A stretch of 64,000 bases of DNA from Pirellulales bacterium. GTDB taxonomy: Bacteria; Planctomycetota; Planctomycetia; Pirellulales; JAICIG01. Within the stretch, counting starts at the first letter, position 1; the number at the start of each line of letters is the position of its first letter. The notes under the pieces are model-generated. The model searched no databases. It was not told where the DNA came from and worked only from the letters and a program-made list of their open reading frames with translations. The DNA lies in assembly GCA_035533075.1 (NCBI GenBank), contig DATLUO010000185.1, forward strand, positions 22,134 to 86,133. Direction: 5' to 3'. The translations under genes and the position numbers were made by a program. Shown one piece after another: positions 18,960 through 28,090 of the stretch.

Positions 18960-21431
18960 ATGCCGCACATGACCGAAGACATCGAAATCCAGCATCCCGA
19001 GCTTGACGAGTCCCCATCACTGCCGTCGATCAACTGGCTGGGCGTGCTCGAGATCGGCTGGCGGCACAAATCCTTGCTGGCCCTGGGGATGGTGGCGGCG
19101 CTCAGCTTGGGGGGGCTCTACTATTCGCAGCAAACGCCGCTCTTCGAATCGGCGGCGCGCGTGCTCATCGTGCGGAAGCGGCCTGAGACCGTCACGGGGA
19201 ACCAGGCGCAGATGTCGGAGTTCGAAGACTACGTCGCGACACACCGACTGTTGATTCAAAGCCCGCTGATCATCGAGCGGGCCGTGAAAGAGGACCGTCT
19301 GCAATCGCTGCAGACGTTCGGGCAAGAAAAGGGCGACGTCGCCGGGTCGATCATCCGCATGCTGAAAGCCGAGCAAATCTCGAACGACAAGGGCGTCAAC
19401 GCCAGTAACGTGCTGCAATTGGTCTTTCGTGGACCTGTTGCCGAGGAGTGCGGCGTGGTCATTAACGCCGTTCTCAACAGCTACCAGCAGTTTCTCGACG
19501 AAACGTACCGCGATGCCAGCGAAGACACCGTAAAGCTGATCACCCAAGCCAGGGACATGCTGGAGACCGACATCTCCGAGCAGGAAAAAGCCTACCGTAA
19601 GTTTCGGCAGAACTCGCCGCTGGTGTCTTACGGCAAGGGCGACGAGAACAACCCTCTTTACTCGCGGTTGGCGCTGATCGAATCGCAACGTTCGACGCTT
19701 CTGATGCGGCAAGTGCAATTGGAAAGCGACCTGGCGACGATCACCGAAGCCGAGCACGCGCACCGGGCCGAGGAGGAAATCTTGGCCCTCATTTCCGATC
19801 TGTCCGCCGCGCGGCACGAGGCTGACGCCGAGCGTGGAAAGTCGACGCTGACACTGCAGGAGCAACTGTTTCCACTGTTGCAGGAAGAGCAGCGATTGCG
19901 CCAAGACTTCGGTTACGGGCCGAATCATCCGTTCGTTCGATCGGTGCGCGGCCGTATCGAAGCCACGCGCCGCTTCTTCGTGCTCCCGCCGGCAGCCCAC
20001 AGCAAGGCCGACGATGCGGACGGCATCATCAAAGGGGCGAGCCCCGCCGAACTGGTAGAGTCACACGTGGCGCAACTGCGGCGCGAGTTGGAGCGGGTCA
20101 AAGCCAACCAGCGGACATTGGACGAGCTTTTCAAGAACGAGCACGAGGCTGCGCAGGAGTTGACCCACTACGAATTGCAAGAAGAGGAATTCCAGCGTGA
20201 TATGCAGCGGACCCAGACCCTGTACGACGGAATCATCAGCAAGATGCAGGATGTGAACATGGTCAAGGATTACGGGGGAGTGACCGCTCGCGTCATCGCG
20301 CCGGCGGGAATAGGCGAAAAGGTGGCCCCGAATCCCAAGTCGATCTTTGCGGCCTGGATCTTCGCCGGACTGCTGGCCGGGGGCGGCATGGTCTACCTGG
20401 CGGAAATGCTCGATACGAGCTTCCGCACCGCGGATGAAATCCGCCAGCGGCTGGGCCTGACGGTGGTGGGGCACATCCCGTTCGTTCAACCGAGCGAGAA
20501 AACCGTGCAGCGGATCGCCGACCGCGGCGAGGTCGTGAGCCCCACGGTCTGCACATATTACGAGCGGCTGTCGCATGCGGCCGAGGCCTTCCGCGGCGTG
20601 CGCACGGCTTTGTATTTCAGCAGCCGCGGGGCCGAGCACAAAGTGTTGCAGGTCACGAGCCCGAGGCCGGGCGACGGCAAGAGCACGATGGCCAGCAACT
20701 TGGCAGTCTCGATCGCGCAGTCTGGAAAACGCACTTTGCTGATCGATGCCGACCTGCGAAAGCCGACGCAGCACAAGATTTTCGGACTCTCGAAAGTGGT
20801 GGGACTTTCGTCGGTGATCGGCTTACAGGCGGAGCCGGCCGACGCCATCCAGCAAACCGCGGTGGCGAACTTATGGCTGCTGGCGTGCGGGCCGATTCCA
20901 CCCGACCCGGCCGAGTTGCTCTCGTCACCCCGCCTGGCGGAACTGTTGCAGATGTTCCGTGAACAGTACGACTATGTGATCATCGACACGGCGCCCGTGC
21001 TAGCGGTCACCGATCCGTGCGCCGTCGCCCCGCGTGTCGATGGGGTGATGCTGGTCATCCGCATCGCGAAGCACGCTCGAACCGACGCCTTGCGCGCCAC
21101 GAGGATCCTCAACACGCTCGACGCCAACGTCCTGGGCGTGGTGGTCAACGGCAACGCCGAGGCGCGCTCGAACTACGGTCGCAGGCATGGATATGGCGGT
21201 TACGGATACGGGGGTTACAAGTACGCCGGATACCGGTACGGCGGTTACGGCGGCTACGGATACGGCGAATCCGAGGCGTACCGTGACGGGGGCGACGAAA
21301 GCGTCGCGGCCAGCAAGGCCGCGGATCTGCTACTGTTGGCTGGCGGAAATCAATGCGAGGACGGCGACGCGAAGGGCACGGCCCTCGCCTCGAACGGCCA
21401 CGCGCCTCCGAAGCCCGCGGGCGACGGATAA
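18960..21431 (+). CDS. wzc: Wzc-type polysaccharide co-polymerase with tyrosine autokinase (BY-kinase)
   Basis: An 823-residue inner-membrane protein. A first membrane helix lies near residues 37-58 (LLALGMVAALSLGGLYYSQ), a long Wzz-type periplasmic coiled-coil region follows, and a second helix near 460 reads SIFAAWIFAGLLAGGGMVY. The kinase domain has Walker A SPRPGDGKSTMASNLAVS (about 566), Walker A' LLIDADLRKPT (about 593) and Walker B YVIIDTAPVLAVTD (about 670). The tail (about 739-772) is an unusual Tyr/Gly repeat with many GGY and GYGY units, the probable autophosphorylation cluster. It controls chain length and export. The start at 18960 gives MPHMTEDIE; the ATG three codons later is equally possible. 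The phosphatase gene follows 18 bases downstream. Confidence 0.93.
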   Translation: MPHMTEDIEIQHPELDESPSLPSINWLGVLEIGWRHKSLLALGMVAALSLGGLYYSQQTPLFESAARVLIVRKRPETVTGNQAQMSEFEDYVATHRLLIQSPLIIERAVKEDRLQSLQTFGQEKGDVAGSIIRMLKAEQISNDKGVNASNVLQLVFRGPVAEECGVVINAVLNSYQQFLDETYRDASEDTVKLITQARDMLETDISEQEKAYRKFRQNSPLVSYGKGDENNPLYSRLALIESQRSTLLMRQVQLESDLATITEAEHAHRAEEEILALISDLSAARHEADAERGKSTLTLQEQLFPLLQEEQRLRQDFGYGPNHPFVRSVRGRIEATRRFFVLPPAAHSKADDADGIIKGASPAELVESHVAQLRRELERVKANQRTLDELFKNEHEAAQELTHYELQEEEFQRDMQRTQTLYDGIISKMQDVNMVKDYGGVTARVIAPAGIGEKVAPNPKSIFAAWIFAGLLAGGGMVYLAEMLDTSFRTADEIRQRLGLTVVGHIPFVQPSEKTVQRIADRGEVVSPTVCTYYERLSHAAEAFRGVRTALYFSSRGAEHKVLQVTSPRPGDGKSTMASNLAVSIAQSGKRTLLIDADLRKPTQHKIFGLSKVVGLSSVIGLQAEPADAIQQTAVANLWLLACGPIPPDPAELLSSPRLAELLQMFREQYDYVIIDTAPVLAVTDPCAVAPRVDGVMLVIRIAKHARTDALRATRILNTLDANVLGVVVNGNAEARSNYGRRHGYGGYGYGGYKYAGYRYGGYGGYGYGESEAYRDGGDESVAASKAADLLLLAGGNQCEDGDAKGTALASNGHAPPKPAGDG

Positions 21432-21449
21432 CCGCTCATCACTCTCCCT

Positions 21450-22256
21450 TTGCCTCCCTTGGTCGATATTCACTGTCACTTGCTGGCCGGGCTCGACGAT
21501 GGTCCGCGCACCGACGACGACGCGTTGGCCATGTGCCGCATGGCCTACGAGGAAGGCACCCGCTTGATCTCGGCCACGGCCCACCAGAGCGAAACTTGGC
21601 CCGAAGTCACACCCGAACGCATCCGGCGAGCCACCCGGCGCCTGCAGCTCCAGCTTGCCGAGGCCCAAATTGAATTGAGCGTATTCCCTTGTGGCGAGGT
21701 GATGGTTCACCCGGAACTGGAAGAGTCGTGCGCCGTCGGCCGGCTGCTGACGATCGCCGACGCGGGACGCTATCTGCTCGTCGAAATGCCGCACCATTTG
21801 TACGTCAACCTGGGCGGCATGGTCGAAAGCTTGTGCGCGACGGGCGTGCGTCCGATTCTGGCGCATCCTGAGCGATGTCCGGATCTGTTGCATGGGAGCG
21901 GTGAGATCGAAGGTTTGATCGAGGCGGGATGTCTGGTGCAGGTGTCGACCCACAGCATTACCGAACCGGGCAGCCGGCGCGACGAACGCGCACTGAGAAG
22001 CTGGTTTGAACGCGACATCCCGCATGTGCTGGGGTCCGACGGCCATTCCCCGCGCCGCCGCCCGCCGCGCATCCGCGCGGCCTACGAACGAGTTACCCGC
22101 TGGGCAGGGTCCGACGTCGCCGATCGCGTGGCCCGCGCCAACGGGGCAGCGATCCTGCGTGGTTTGCCCTTGTGTGTGCCGGAACCCAAGGCCGCCCGCC
22201 GGCGCTGGTTTTGGCGCACGAAGACAGAAACTCACGCAAGGCCGCAAAGACCCTGA
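21450..22256 (+). CDS. CpsB/YwqE-type PHP-domain protein-tyrosine phosphatase
   Basis: A 268-residue metal-dependent phosphatase of the PHP superfamily. The signature PLVDIHCHLLAGLDDGPRTD opens the protein; SATAHQSETW, FPCGEVMVHPEL, PILAHPERCPDLL and HVLGSDGHSP carry the further His/Asp/Glu metal ligands. Family members dephosphorylate the tyrosine cluster of the BY-kinase, which is the gene directly upstream. The start is a TTG at 21450, chosen because it is the only start giving the conserved N-terminus. The stop overlaps the next start by one base (TGATG). Confidence 0.92.
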   Translation: MPPLVDIHCHLLAGLDDGPRTDDDALAMCRMAYEEGTRLISATAHQSETWPEVTPERIRRATRRLQLQLAEAQIELSVFPCGEVMVHPELEESCAVGRLLTIADAGRYLLVEMPHHLYVNLGGMVESLCATGVRPILAHPERCPDLLHGSGEIEGLIEAGCLVQVSTHSITEPGSRRDERALRSWFERDIPHVLGSDGHSPRRRPPRIRAAYERVTRWAGSDVADRVARANGAAILRGLPLCVPEPKAARRRWFWRTKTETHARPQRP

Positions 22257-23746
22257 TGTCCACCCTACTTGCCATCCTGATCATTGCCTTCCTGTCGAGC
22301 GTCGTGGCCACGCTTGGCGTAAGGAGGGTTGCCCACCGCGTGGGGCTCACCGATCGTCCCGATGCGCACCGCAAGGTCCAACGAGAGCCGATGGCCTTGG
22401 GCGGCGGTGTGGCCGTTTTTGTCGGTCTGCTGACCGCCTTGGCGGTGCTGGCCGTGACGCCAAACCGCTTCCGCGACCCGTTTCTCGCGGGCGGCGGTGA
22501 GCTGTGCTGGCTGCTGACGGCCTGCCTGGTCATCGTGGTGGTGGGCTTGTTGGACGACCGCTTCAACCTGCGCGGCCGACACAAGCTGCTGGGCCAGGTC
22601 GCCGCGGCAATGATCTTAGTGCCGGCTGGCTTTACGATCCACAAGTTGCGCATTTTCGACTCGAACGTCGACTTGGGTTTGCTCTCGGTTCCCTTCACGC
22701 TGTTCTGGCTTTTGGGCGCGATGAATTCGCTGAACCTCATCGATGGCGTCGATGGCTTGGCCAGCAGCATTGGAGCGATTCTATGCATTGCAATTGCCGG
22801 CTTGTGCCTGCTCACCGGGCACCCGTCCGAAGGCATTGTGGCCTGGGCCTTCGCCGGCAGCCTACTGGGGTTTCTCTGCTTCAATTTCCCGCCGGCGAGC
22901 ATCTACCTAGGCGACGCGGGCAGCATGCTGATCGGCCTGGTGGTGGGCGCGTTGGCCATTCGTGCCTCGCTGAAAGGGCCCGCCACGGTTGCTCTGGCCG
23001 CTCCGCTGGCGGTCTGGGCCATCCCGATCTTCGACATCACCGCGGCGATCCTGCGGCGGAAACTGACGGGCCGCAGCATCTACACCACCGACCGCGGACA
23101 CCTGCACCATCGGCTGCTGGCTTTGACGGGCAACAACACGCTGGTCGTGGGCATCGTCGCCGTGGCCTGCGCGGTGACGTGCGTCGGCGCGGCCTTGAGC
23201 ATGCACTTCGATAACGACCTGCTCGCTTTCGCCGCGGTCGCGCCGGTGGCGGGCATTTTCGTGGCGACGCGCGCGTTCGGGCACGTCGAGCTGCTGCTGG
23301 TGGCGAATCGCATGAAGACCCTCGGCCAGTCGATGTTGCGACCCATCTCGGAACGCGGCGACTGCATGATTGAGTCGTCCTCAGTGCGTTTGCAGGGCAA
23401 TCGTCCCTGGGACCAGCTCTGGACGTCTTTGACGGAGTTTGCCGACAAGCTGAGTCTCTACGGTATTCGCCTCGACGTGAGCTTGCCCGCCGCGCAGGAA
23501 GATTTCCACGCTTCTTGGCAGCGCCCCTCAGGCTGCAGCCCGCAGGAACTGTGGCGGACCGAGATCCCGCTGTTTGTCGGAACCCAGGTCATCGGCCGTC
23601 TGGCGGTGTCCGGCAAGCGCGAGGACGGTTCGTCGTGCGAGTACATCGAGCGACTGATGGATCTTCTGGAGCCCTTCGAAACGCAATTGGTGGAAATGGC
23701 CGGGGCAGGGGCCCGTCGTCTGGAACTGGAACCAGTTGGCTTTTAA
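22256..23746 (+). CDS. WecA/TagO-type undecaprenyl-phosphate sugar-1-phosphate transferase
   Basis: A 496-residue polytopic membrane enzyme of the MraY/WecA family that starts repeat-unit synthesis by putting a sugar-1-phosphate, usually GlcNAc, on undecaprenyl phosphate. Motifs: VGLLDDRFNLRGRHKLLGQ, NSLNLIDGVDGLASS (catalytic DG), YLGDAGSMLIGLVVG, and the cytoplasmic RGHLHHRLL. About ten hydrophobic segments end near residue 345. A soluble C-terminal extension of about 150 residues follows, ending EMAGAGARRLELEPVGF, and has no motif I recognise. The start at 22256 overlaps the phosphatase stop by one base. It is the only priming transferase in the locus. Confidence 0.92.
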   Translation: MSTLLAILIIAFLSSVVATLGVRRVAHRVGLTDRPDAHRKVQREPMALGGGVAVFVGLLTALAVLAVTPNRFRDPFLAGGGELCWLLTACLVIVVVGLLDDRFNLRGRHKLLGQVAAAMILVPAGFTIHKLRIFDSNVDLGLLSVPFTLFWLLGAMNSLNLIDGVDGLASSIGAILCIAIAGLCLLTGHPSEGIVAWAFAGSLLGFLCFNFPPASIYLGDAGSMLIGLVVGALAIRASLKGPATVALAAPLAVWAIPIFDITAAILRRKLTGRSIYTTDRGHLHHRLLALTGNNTLVVGIVAVACAVTCVGAALSMHFDNDLLAFAAVAPVAGIFVATRAFGHVELLLVANRMKTLGQSMLRPISERGDCMIESSSVRLQGNRPWDQLWTSLTEFADKLSLYGIRLDVSLPAAQEDFHASWQRPSGCSPQELWRTEIPLFVGTQVIGRLAVSGKREDGSSCEYIERLMDLLEPFETQLVEMAGAGARRLELEPVGF

Positions 23747-23774
23747 CTTATCCCTTCCTCAGCCCTCATTTAAT

Positions 23775-24788
23775 ATGCACAACGATCTTATCCTGGTGGC
23801 CGGCGGCGGCGGCTTCATTGGAGGCCACCTTGTGGGCGCCTTGCTGCGGCAAGGCCACGCACGCGTTCGCGCCGTCGACATCAAGCCGCTCGACGAGTGG
23901 TACCAAGTGTTCGACCAGGTGGACAATGTCACCGCCGACTTGAAAGACGCCTGGGTTTGCAAAAACGCTTGTCTGGACGCTACCGAGGTCTACAATCTGG
24001 CGGCCGACATGGGCGGGATGGGCTTCATCGAAAACAACAAGGCCCTCTGCATGCTCTCGGTGCTGATCAACACTCATTTGCTGATGGCTGCGAAGGAGGC
24101 GGGCGTGCGACGGTATTTCTATGCCAGCTCGGCCTGCGTCTACAACGCCGACAAGCAGCGCTCGGCAGACGTAACGGCCTTGAAAGAGGATGACGCGTAC
24201 CCGGCCCTGGCCGAGGACGGCTACGGCTGGGAGAAGCTGTTTTCAGAGCGAATGTGCCGCCACTTCCGCGAGGATTTCGGCATGGTAACGCGCGTGGCGC
24301 GGTTCCACAACGTCTACGGTCCGCACGGCACTTGGAAAGGCGGCCGCGAAAAGGCCCCCGCCGCAGTCTGCCGTAAGGTTATCGACGCGCTGGCGACGGG
24401 CAAGCACGAGATTGAAATCTGGGGGGACGGTCACCAGACCCGCAGCTTCATGTACATCGAAGATTGCTTGCTTGGCATCGAGCGGATCATGGCCAGCCCG
24501 ATCGAGGAGCCGATCAACCTGGGCTCGAGCGAACTAGTGTCGATCAACGGTCTGGTTGATCTGGTCGAAGACATCGCCGGAGTGCGACTGAAGCGCAGGT
24601 ACAACCTGTCCGCCCCGAAGGGCGTAAAGGGTCGCAACAGCGACAACACAAAGATCCGCGAATACCTCGGCTGGGAACCAAGCACCCGGCTGCGCGACGG
24701 CCTGGAGCGGACTTATGCCTGGATTTACGACGAGTATCACGCCAACAACGGCGTCCGCGTCCGAGAGGCGGTCACAAGCGCTCTATAG
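23775..24788 (+). CDS. GDP-mannose 3,5-epimerase-like NAD-dependent epimerase
   Basis: A 337-residue extended SDR enzyme. It has the glycine-rich NAD site LILVAGGGGFIGGHLVGALL, then YNLAADMGGMGFIE, YASSACVYNADKQ and DGYGWEKLFSERMCRHF. RFHNVYGPHGTWKGGREKAP follows. These resemble plant GDP-mannose 3,5-epimerase closely: the SSAC cysteine and the lysine of TWKGG correspond to its acid/base pair, and the Tyr-x-x-x-Lys pair (YGWEK) is intact. The expected product is GDP-L-galactose or GDP-L-gulose as a precursor for the polysaccharide. The ATG at 23775 was chosen because it begins the NAD fold. Its TAG stop (24786-24788) lies inside a family B repeat. Confidence 0.85.
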   Translation: MHNDLILVAGGGGFIGGHLVGALLRQGHARVRAVDIKPLDEWYQVFDQVDNVTADLKDAWVCKNACLDATEVYNLAADMGGMGFIENNKALCMLSVLINTHLLMAAKEAGVRRYFYASSACVYNADKQRSADVTALKEDDAYPALAEDGYGWEKLFSERMCRHFREDFGMVTRVARFHNVYGPHGTWKGGREKAPAAVCRKVIDALATGKHEIEIWGDGHQTRSFMYIEDCLLGIERIMASPIEEPINLGSSELVSINGLVDLVEDIAGVRLKRRYNLSAPKGVKGRNSDNTKIREYLGWEPSTRLRDGLERTYAWIYDEYHANNGVRVREAVTSAL

Positions 24789-24813
24789 GGAACGCACTCC
24801 GTGGCGTTCCGCG
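24783..24813 (+). repeat. Family B repeat, single arm
   Basis: CTATAGGGAACGCACTCCGT and the following bases match the arm of the family B hairpins at 5692 and 50712 with two changes. It overlaps the last codons and the stop of the epimerase gene and lies 19 bases before the next start codon. There is no inverted partner nearby. Confidence 0.75.
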
Positions 24814-24831
24814 AGGCGCCTCGAAATCACC

Positions 24832-26022
24832 ATGAAAAAGCTGCTTTACATTTGCGATTGGCTTCCGCCCGATTTCGGGGCCGTGGGACAATACAGCCTC
24901 GGTTTCGCGCGCCAGCGGGCTGCCGCGGGCGACGATGTCGTGCTGGCCGGGCTGTCGTCCACGTCCGAGTGGGCCGAAGTCGAACACTTGGGCGCCGGAA
25001 GGCTGACCGTTCTGCGCTTCAAAGCGGAGACGTACGACCGCGGCGATCTGCGCAGGCGGGCCTGGTGGACGACCAAGGTGAACCTGCGCCTGCTGTGGCG
25101 GCTGCGCAGGCATCTCTGGGGAGCGGACGAAGTGCTGTTCACGGGCAGCCCGCCGTTCCTGCTCCATTTTCTGGCTCCCTTAAACGTGCTGTTGCGCAAG
25201 CGGCTCGTCTACAGGATCACCGATTTCCACCCCGAGTGTCTGATGGCGGGCAGGGACCGCGTGCGTTTGCCGCTCAAGGCCTTCCACCGCCTGACGGTCG
25301 CCTGGCGCAAGACCATCGGGCGCTTCGAGGTGCTGGGCGAGGACCAGCGGCGGCGGCTGCTGGAAATCGGCATCCCTGCCGATCGAATCGAGTTGAAGCG
25401 CGATCCCTCTCCGGTCGAGGTGCGTCCCGAAACGATGCCTCTCGAGCGTCCGGGTAGTTTGGCCGGTTACGCGGTGCTGCTCTACTCGGGCAACTTCGGC
25501 GTGGCCCACGACCATGAAACGTTCATCGATGGCTATCGGCTGCACCATATTCAAGGCACGGGCCGCGTCGGCTTGTGGCTCAACGCCACCGGGGCCAAGG
25601 CGGACTTGGTCGAGCGCCTTTTGCGCGACGCGGGCCTGCCCGTGCATCGCAGCCGGCCGGTGCCGCTGGACGAGCTGTCGCGGCTGCTGGTGACGCCCGA
25701 CGCTCACCTGATCACCCTGCGCGATGCTTTCGTGGGGTACGTCCTGCCCTCGAAGGTCTACGGCTCAATCGAGTCGGGCTGCGATGTGCTCTACGTGGGC
25801 AGCGCCGAGTCCGACGTCCACCTCTTGTGCCACGAAGCGTTGCCGCCGACGGCGTATCATCAGGTACCCACCGGGCGGCCCGATCTGGTTGCGGCCGCCT
25901 TGGAATTTCTGGCGGACCGGGCGCTGGGGCCTGTCGGCAGAACGTCTGGTCGACGAGGTCGGCTCGCGGTCGGCGCAGGCAGCTCTGAACAATCGCACTT
26001 CGCGGGGTATACCGATCGTTGA
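24832..26022 (+). CDS. Glycosyltransferase family 4-like protein
   Basis: A 396-residue GT-B glycosyltransferase. N-terminal donor-fold start MKKLLYICDWLPPDFGAVGQ with a glycine-rich loop; the middle has YAVLLYSGNFGVAHDHETFI and the C-terminal part FVGYVLPSKVYGSIESGCDV, a variant of the usual sugar-nucleotide E-x7-E region. It adds a sugar to the growing repeat unit at the inner membrane. The last 30 residues (RTSGRRGRLAVGAGSSEQS) look unlike a normal ending. A different frame from about 25935 reads a plausible helix (SAERLVDEVGSRSAQAALN) and leads into the next gene, so a frameshift is possible. Confidence 0.82.
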   Translation: MKKLLYICDWLPPDFGAVGQYSLGFARQRAAAGDDVVLAGLSSTSEWAEVEHLGAGRLTVLRFKAETYDRGDLRRRAWWTTKVNLRLLWRLRRHLWGADEVLFTGSPPFLLHFLAPLNVLLRKRLVYRITDFHPECLMAGRDRVRLPLKAFHRLTVAWRKTIGRFEVLGEDQRRRLLEIGIPADRIELKRDPSPVEVRPETMPLERPGSLAGYAVLLYSGNFGVAHDHETFIDGYRLHHIQGTGRVGLWLNATGAKADLVERLLRDAGLPVHRSRPVPLDELSRLLVTPDAHLITLRDAFVGYVLPSKVYGSIESGCDVLYVGSAESDVHLLCHEALPPTAYHQVPTGRPDLVAAALEFLADRALGPVGRTSGRRGRLAVGAGSSEQSHFAGYTDR

Positions 26023-26059
26023 GCGTTATGTCCGACCGAGCGCGTGGCCTGGGACAGTC

Positions 26060-27109
26060 GTGATAAAGATCGAACTTCTTCGCGCGCATGAGCTATCTGA
26101 TTCGCTAAAGAGCGACTGGGCTCGGATTCAGGAAGCTCACGCGGAATTCGACAGCCCATATTTTCGGGTCGAATTCACCGATGCCGTCGCCGCCGTCCGA
26201 GATGATGTCTGGATTGCGGTACTGGAACAGGCCGGGCAGCCGGTTGGCTTTTTTCCCTTTCACCGGGACCGATCCGGCGTTGGTTGGCCGGTAGGGGCCG
26301 GGATGTCGGATTTTCACGGCGTGATCGCTCACCCTGACCTTCTCTGGCGGCCGAACCAACTGATTCGGGATTGTGGTTTGAAGGAATGGAAGTTTCACGC
26401 GCTGGTCGTGTCGGACGAGCGTTTCGCTTCGTTCGCAGACTCGACCGGCGGCTCGCCTTTCATCGACGTTTCGCAAGGATTTGAAGCATACGCGAACGAG
26501 CAGCGCCGCCGCGGCTCGCGGGTAGTCGACCGACTGAAGGCCTTGGCCCGGAAACTCCATCGGGAAGTCGGTCCGTTGCGATACGAAGCCCATTGTGCCG
26601 ATGCCGCTAGGTTGCACCAGTTGCTGGACTGGAAGTGGCGGCGCTATGGCTCGAAGGAACCAACTCGCGATTCGTGGCCGCAGTGGCGGATTGGGCTGCT
26701 CGAGCGCATTCAACGAGCCGCAGCCCCTGCTTTCGCCGGCATGTGTTCACTCTTGTGGGCTGGGGATAAGCTTGTGGCGGCGCATATGGGGATGCGCGCG
26801 GGTCGGGTATTCCACTATTGGTTTCCATCGTATGACGAAGCTTACGCCCGTTACTCACCCGGCCTATTGTTGCTCGTTGACATTCTCAAGGACGCCCATC
26901 GCCTCGGGGTGGAACGTGCTGATCTTGGCCAGGGAGGCGAGGATTATAAAGGGCGGTTCATGACGGGAAGTATTGGATTGCTGACAGGTTCAATCGTCGT
27001 CTCTCCGCGAAGACGCGCACTTCGCCGCTTCAAGCGACAGTCGTTGTCGCTGCTGCGTAAAACGCCGCTGCGCCCCCTTTGGCGAAGCGTGAGAACGTTG
27101 TTTTCCTAA
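26060..27109 (+). CDS. GNAT-family (CelD/FemAB-like) acyltransferase
   Basis: A 349-residue protein related to the CelD/BcsL-type acetyltransferases of exopolysaccharide loci. It has PYFRVEFTDAVAAVRDDVWI, QPVGFFPFHRD, DWKWRRYGSKEPTRDSW and GDKLVAAHMGMRAGRVFHYW with PSYDEAYARYSPGLLLL near residue 265. A GTG at 26060 is the best start; the frame is open further upstream into the previous gene with no ATG. It probably transfers an acyl group to the polysaccharide or a sugar precursor. Its stop is directly followed by the ATG of the exporter permease. Base composition is somewhat less GC-rich than neighbours. Confidence 0.72.
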   Translation: MIKIELLRAHELSDSLKSDWARIQEAHAEFDSPYFRVEFTDAVAAVRDDVWIAVLEQAGQPVGFFPFHRDRSGVGWPVGAGMSDFHGVIAHPDLLWRPNQLIRDCGLKEWKFHALVVSDERFASFADSTGGSPFIDVSQGFEAYANEQRRRGSRVVDRLKALARKLHREVGPLRYEAHCADAARLHQLLDWKWRRYGSKEPTRDSWPQWRIGLLERIQRAAAPAFAGMCSLLWAGDKLVAAHMGMRAGRVFHYWFPSYDEAYARYSPGLLLLVDILKDAHRLGVERADLGQGGEDYKGRFMTGSIGLLTGSIVVSPRRRALRRFKRQSLSLLRKTPLRPLWRSVRTLFS

Positions 27110-28087
27110 ATGGAACGAATGTCCGAAATCTTTGATAGCGTGGAGGCCGTCTCGCAAGGTCCGACGACCCTCACCGAGCGAGGGCCCGATCACCGGCTGG
27201 CGCGCGACGCCTCGCAAAGCTTCGTGGCCGCCTCGCAAATGGCGACCGAACCGGCCGCCGACGCAGGCTATGAGTTGATTTTGGAGCCGGGGCGGGCCGA
27301 ACGCAACTACTGGCGCGATTTGGTCCGTTATCGTGAGCTGTTTTATATTCTCGCCTGGCGCGACATCGCCGTGCGATACAAGCAGACCGTGCTCGGTGTG
27401 GCCTGGGCCCTCGTTCGGCCTTTTTTGACGATGCTGATTTTCACGGTGATCTTCGGCCGTCTGGCCAAGCTGCCCAGCGAAGGCGAAGCTCCCTACCCGT
27501 TGCTCGTGCTTGCCGGCATGCTCCCCTGGACGCTCTTCTCGACGGCCTTGGGCGAAGCCTCCAATAGCCTCGTGGCCAACGCCAACCTGATCGGCAAGGT
27601 CTACTTTCCTCGCTTGATCGTGCCCGCGGCCGCCGTCGTGGTGGCCTTCGTCGATTTTCTCATCAGTCTGGTGTTGCTTCTGGCCGCGATGGTTTATTAC
27701 CGCTTCGCGCCGGGATGGCAGGTGACGGCGCTGCCCGGCTTCCTGCTCCTGGCGCTCTTGGCAAGCCTCGGGCCTGGTCTGTATCTGACGGCGCTCAACG
27801 TCAAGTACCGCGATTTCCGCTACATCATTCCCTTTGTGGTGCAGTTCGGGCTTTACGTTTCGCCGGTCGGCTTTTCCAGCAGCGTCATTCCCGAGAAATG
27901 GCGGCTTCTCTACAGCCTCAACCCGATCGTCGGGGTCATCGATGGCTTTCGCTGGTGCCTGTTGGGCGGCGAGAGCGGCCTTTACCTGCCCGGTTTTGCG
28001 CTGAGCGTCACGGTCGTGGCCCTGTTTCTTTGGCTGGGCGTTCGGAAGTTCCGCTCGATGGAGCGCTCGTTCGCCGACATCATCTGA
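27110..28087 (+). CDS. wzm: ABC-2 type polysaccharide exporter, permease (Wzm-like)
   Basis: A 325-residue membrane protein. After about 70 polar N-terminal residues comes ELFYILAWRDIAVRYKQTVL, the conserved ABC-2 polysaccharide permease motif, then six hydrophobic segments including VLAGMLPWTLFSTALGEASN and YVSPVGFSSSVIP, LYSLNPIVGVIDGFRWCLLG. The ending FRSMERSFADII is the family C-terminus. It forms the transmembrane pore that flips a lipid-linked glycan with the ATPase encoded three bases downstream. The ATG abuts the previous stop codon. Confidence 0.94.
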   Translation: MERMSEIFDSVEAVSQGPTTLTERGPDHRLARDASQSFVAASQMATEPAADAGYELILEPGRAERNYWRDLVRYRELFYILAWRDIAVRYKQTVLGVAWALVRPFLTMLIFTVIFGRLAKLPSEGEAPYPLLVLAGMLPWTLFSTALGEASNSLVANANLIGKVYFPRLIVPAAAVVVAFVDFLISLVLLLAAMVYYRFAPGWQVTALPGFLLLALLASLGPGLYLTALNVKYRDFRYIIPFVVQFGLYVSPVGFSSSVIPEKWRLLYSLNPIVGVIDGFRWCLLGGESGLYLPGFALSVTVVALFLWLGVRKFRSMERSFADII

Positions 28088-28090
28088 CGT

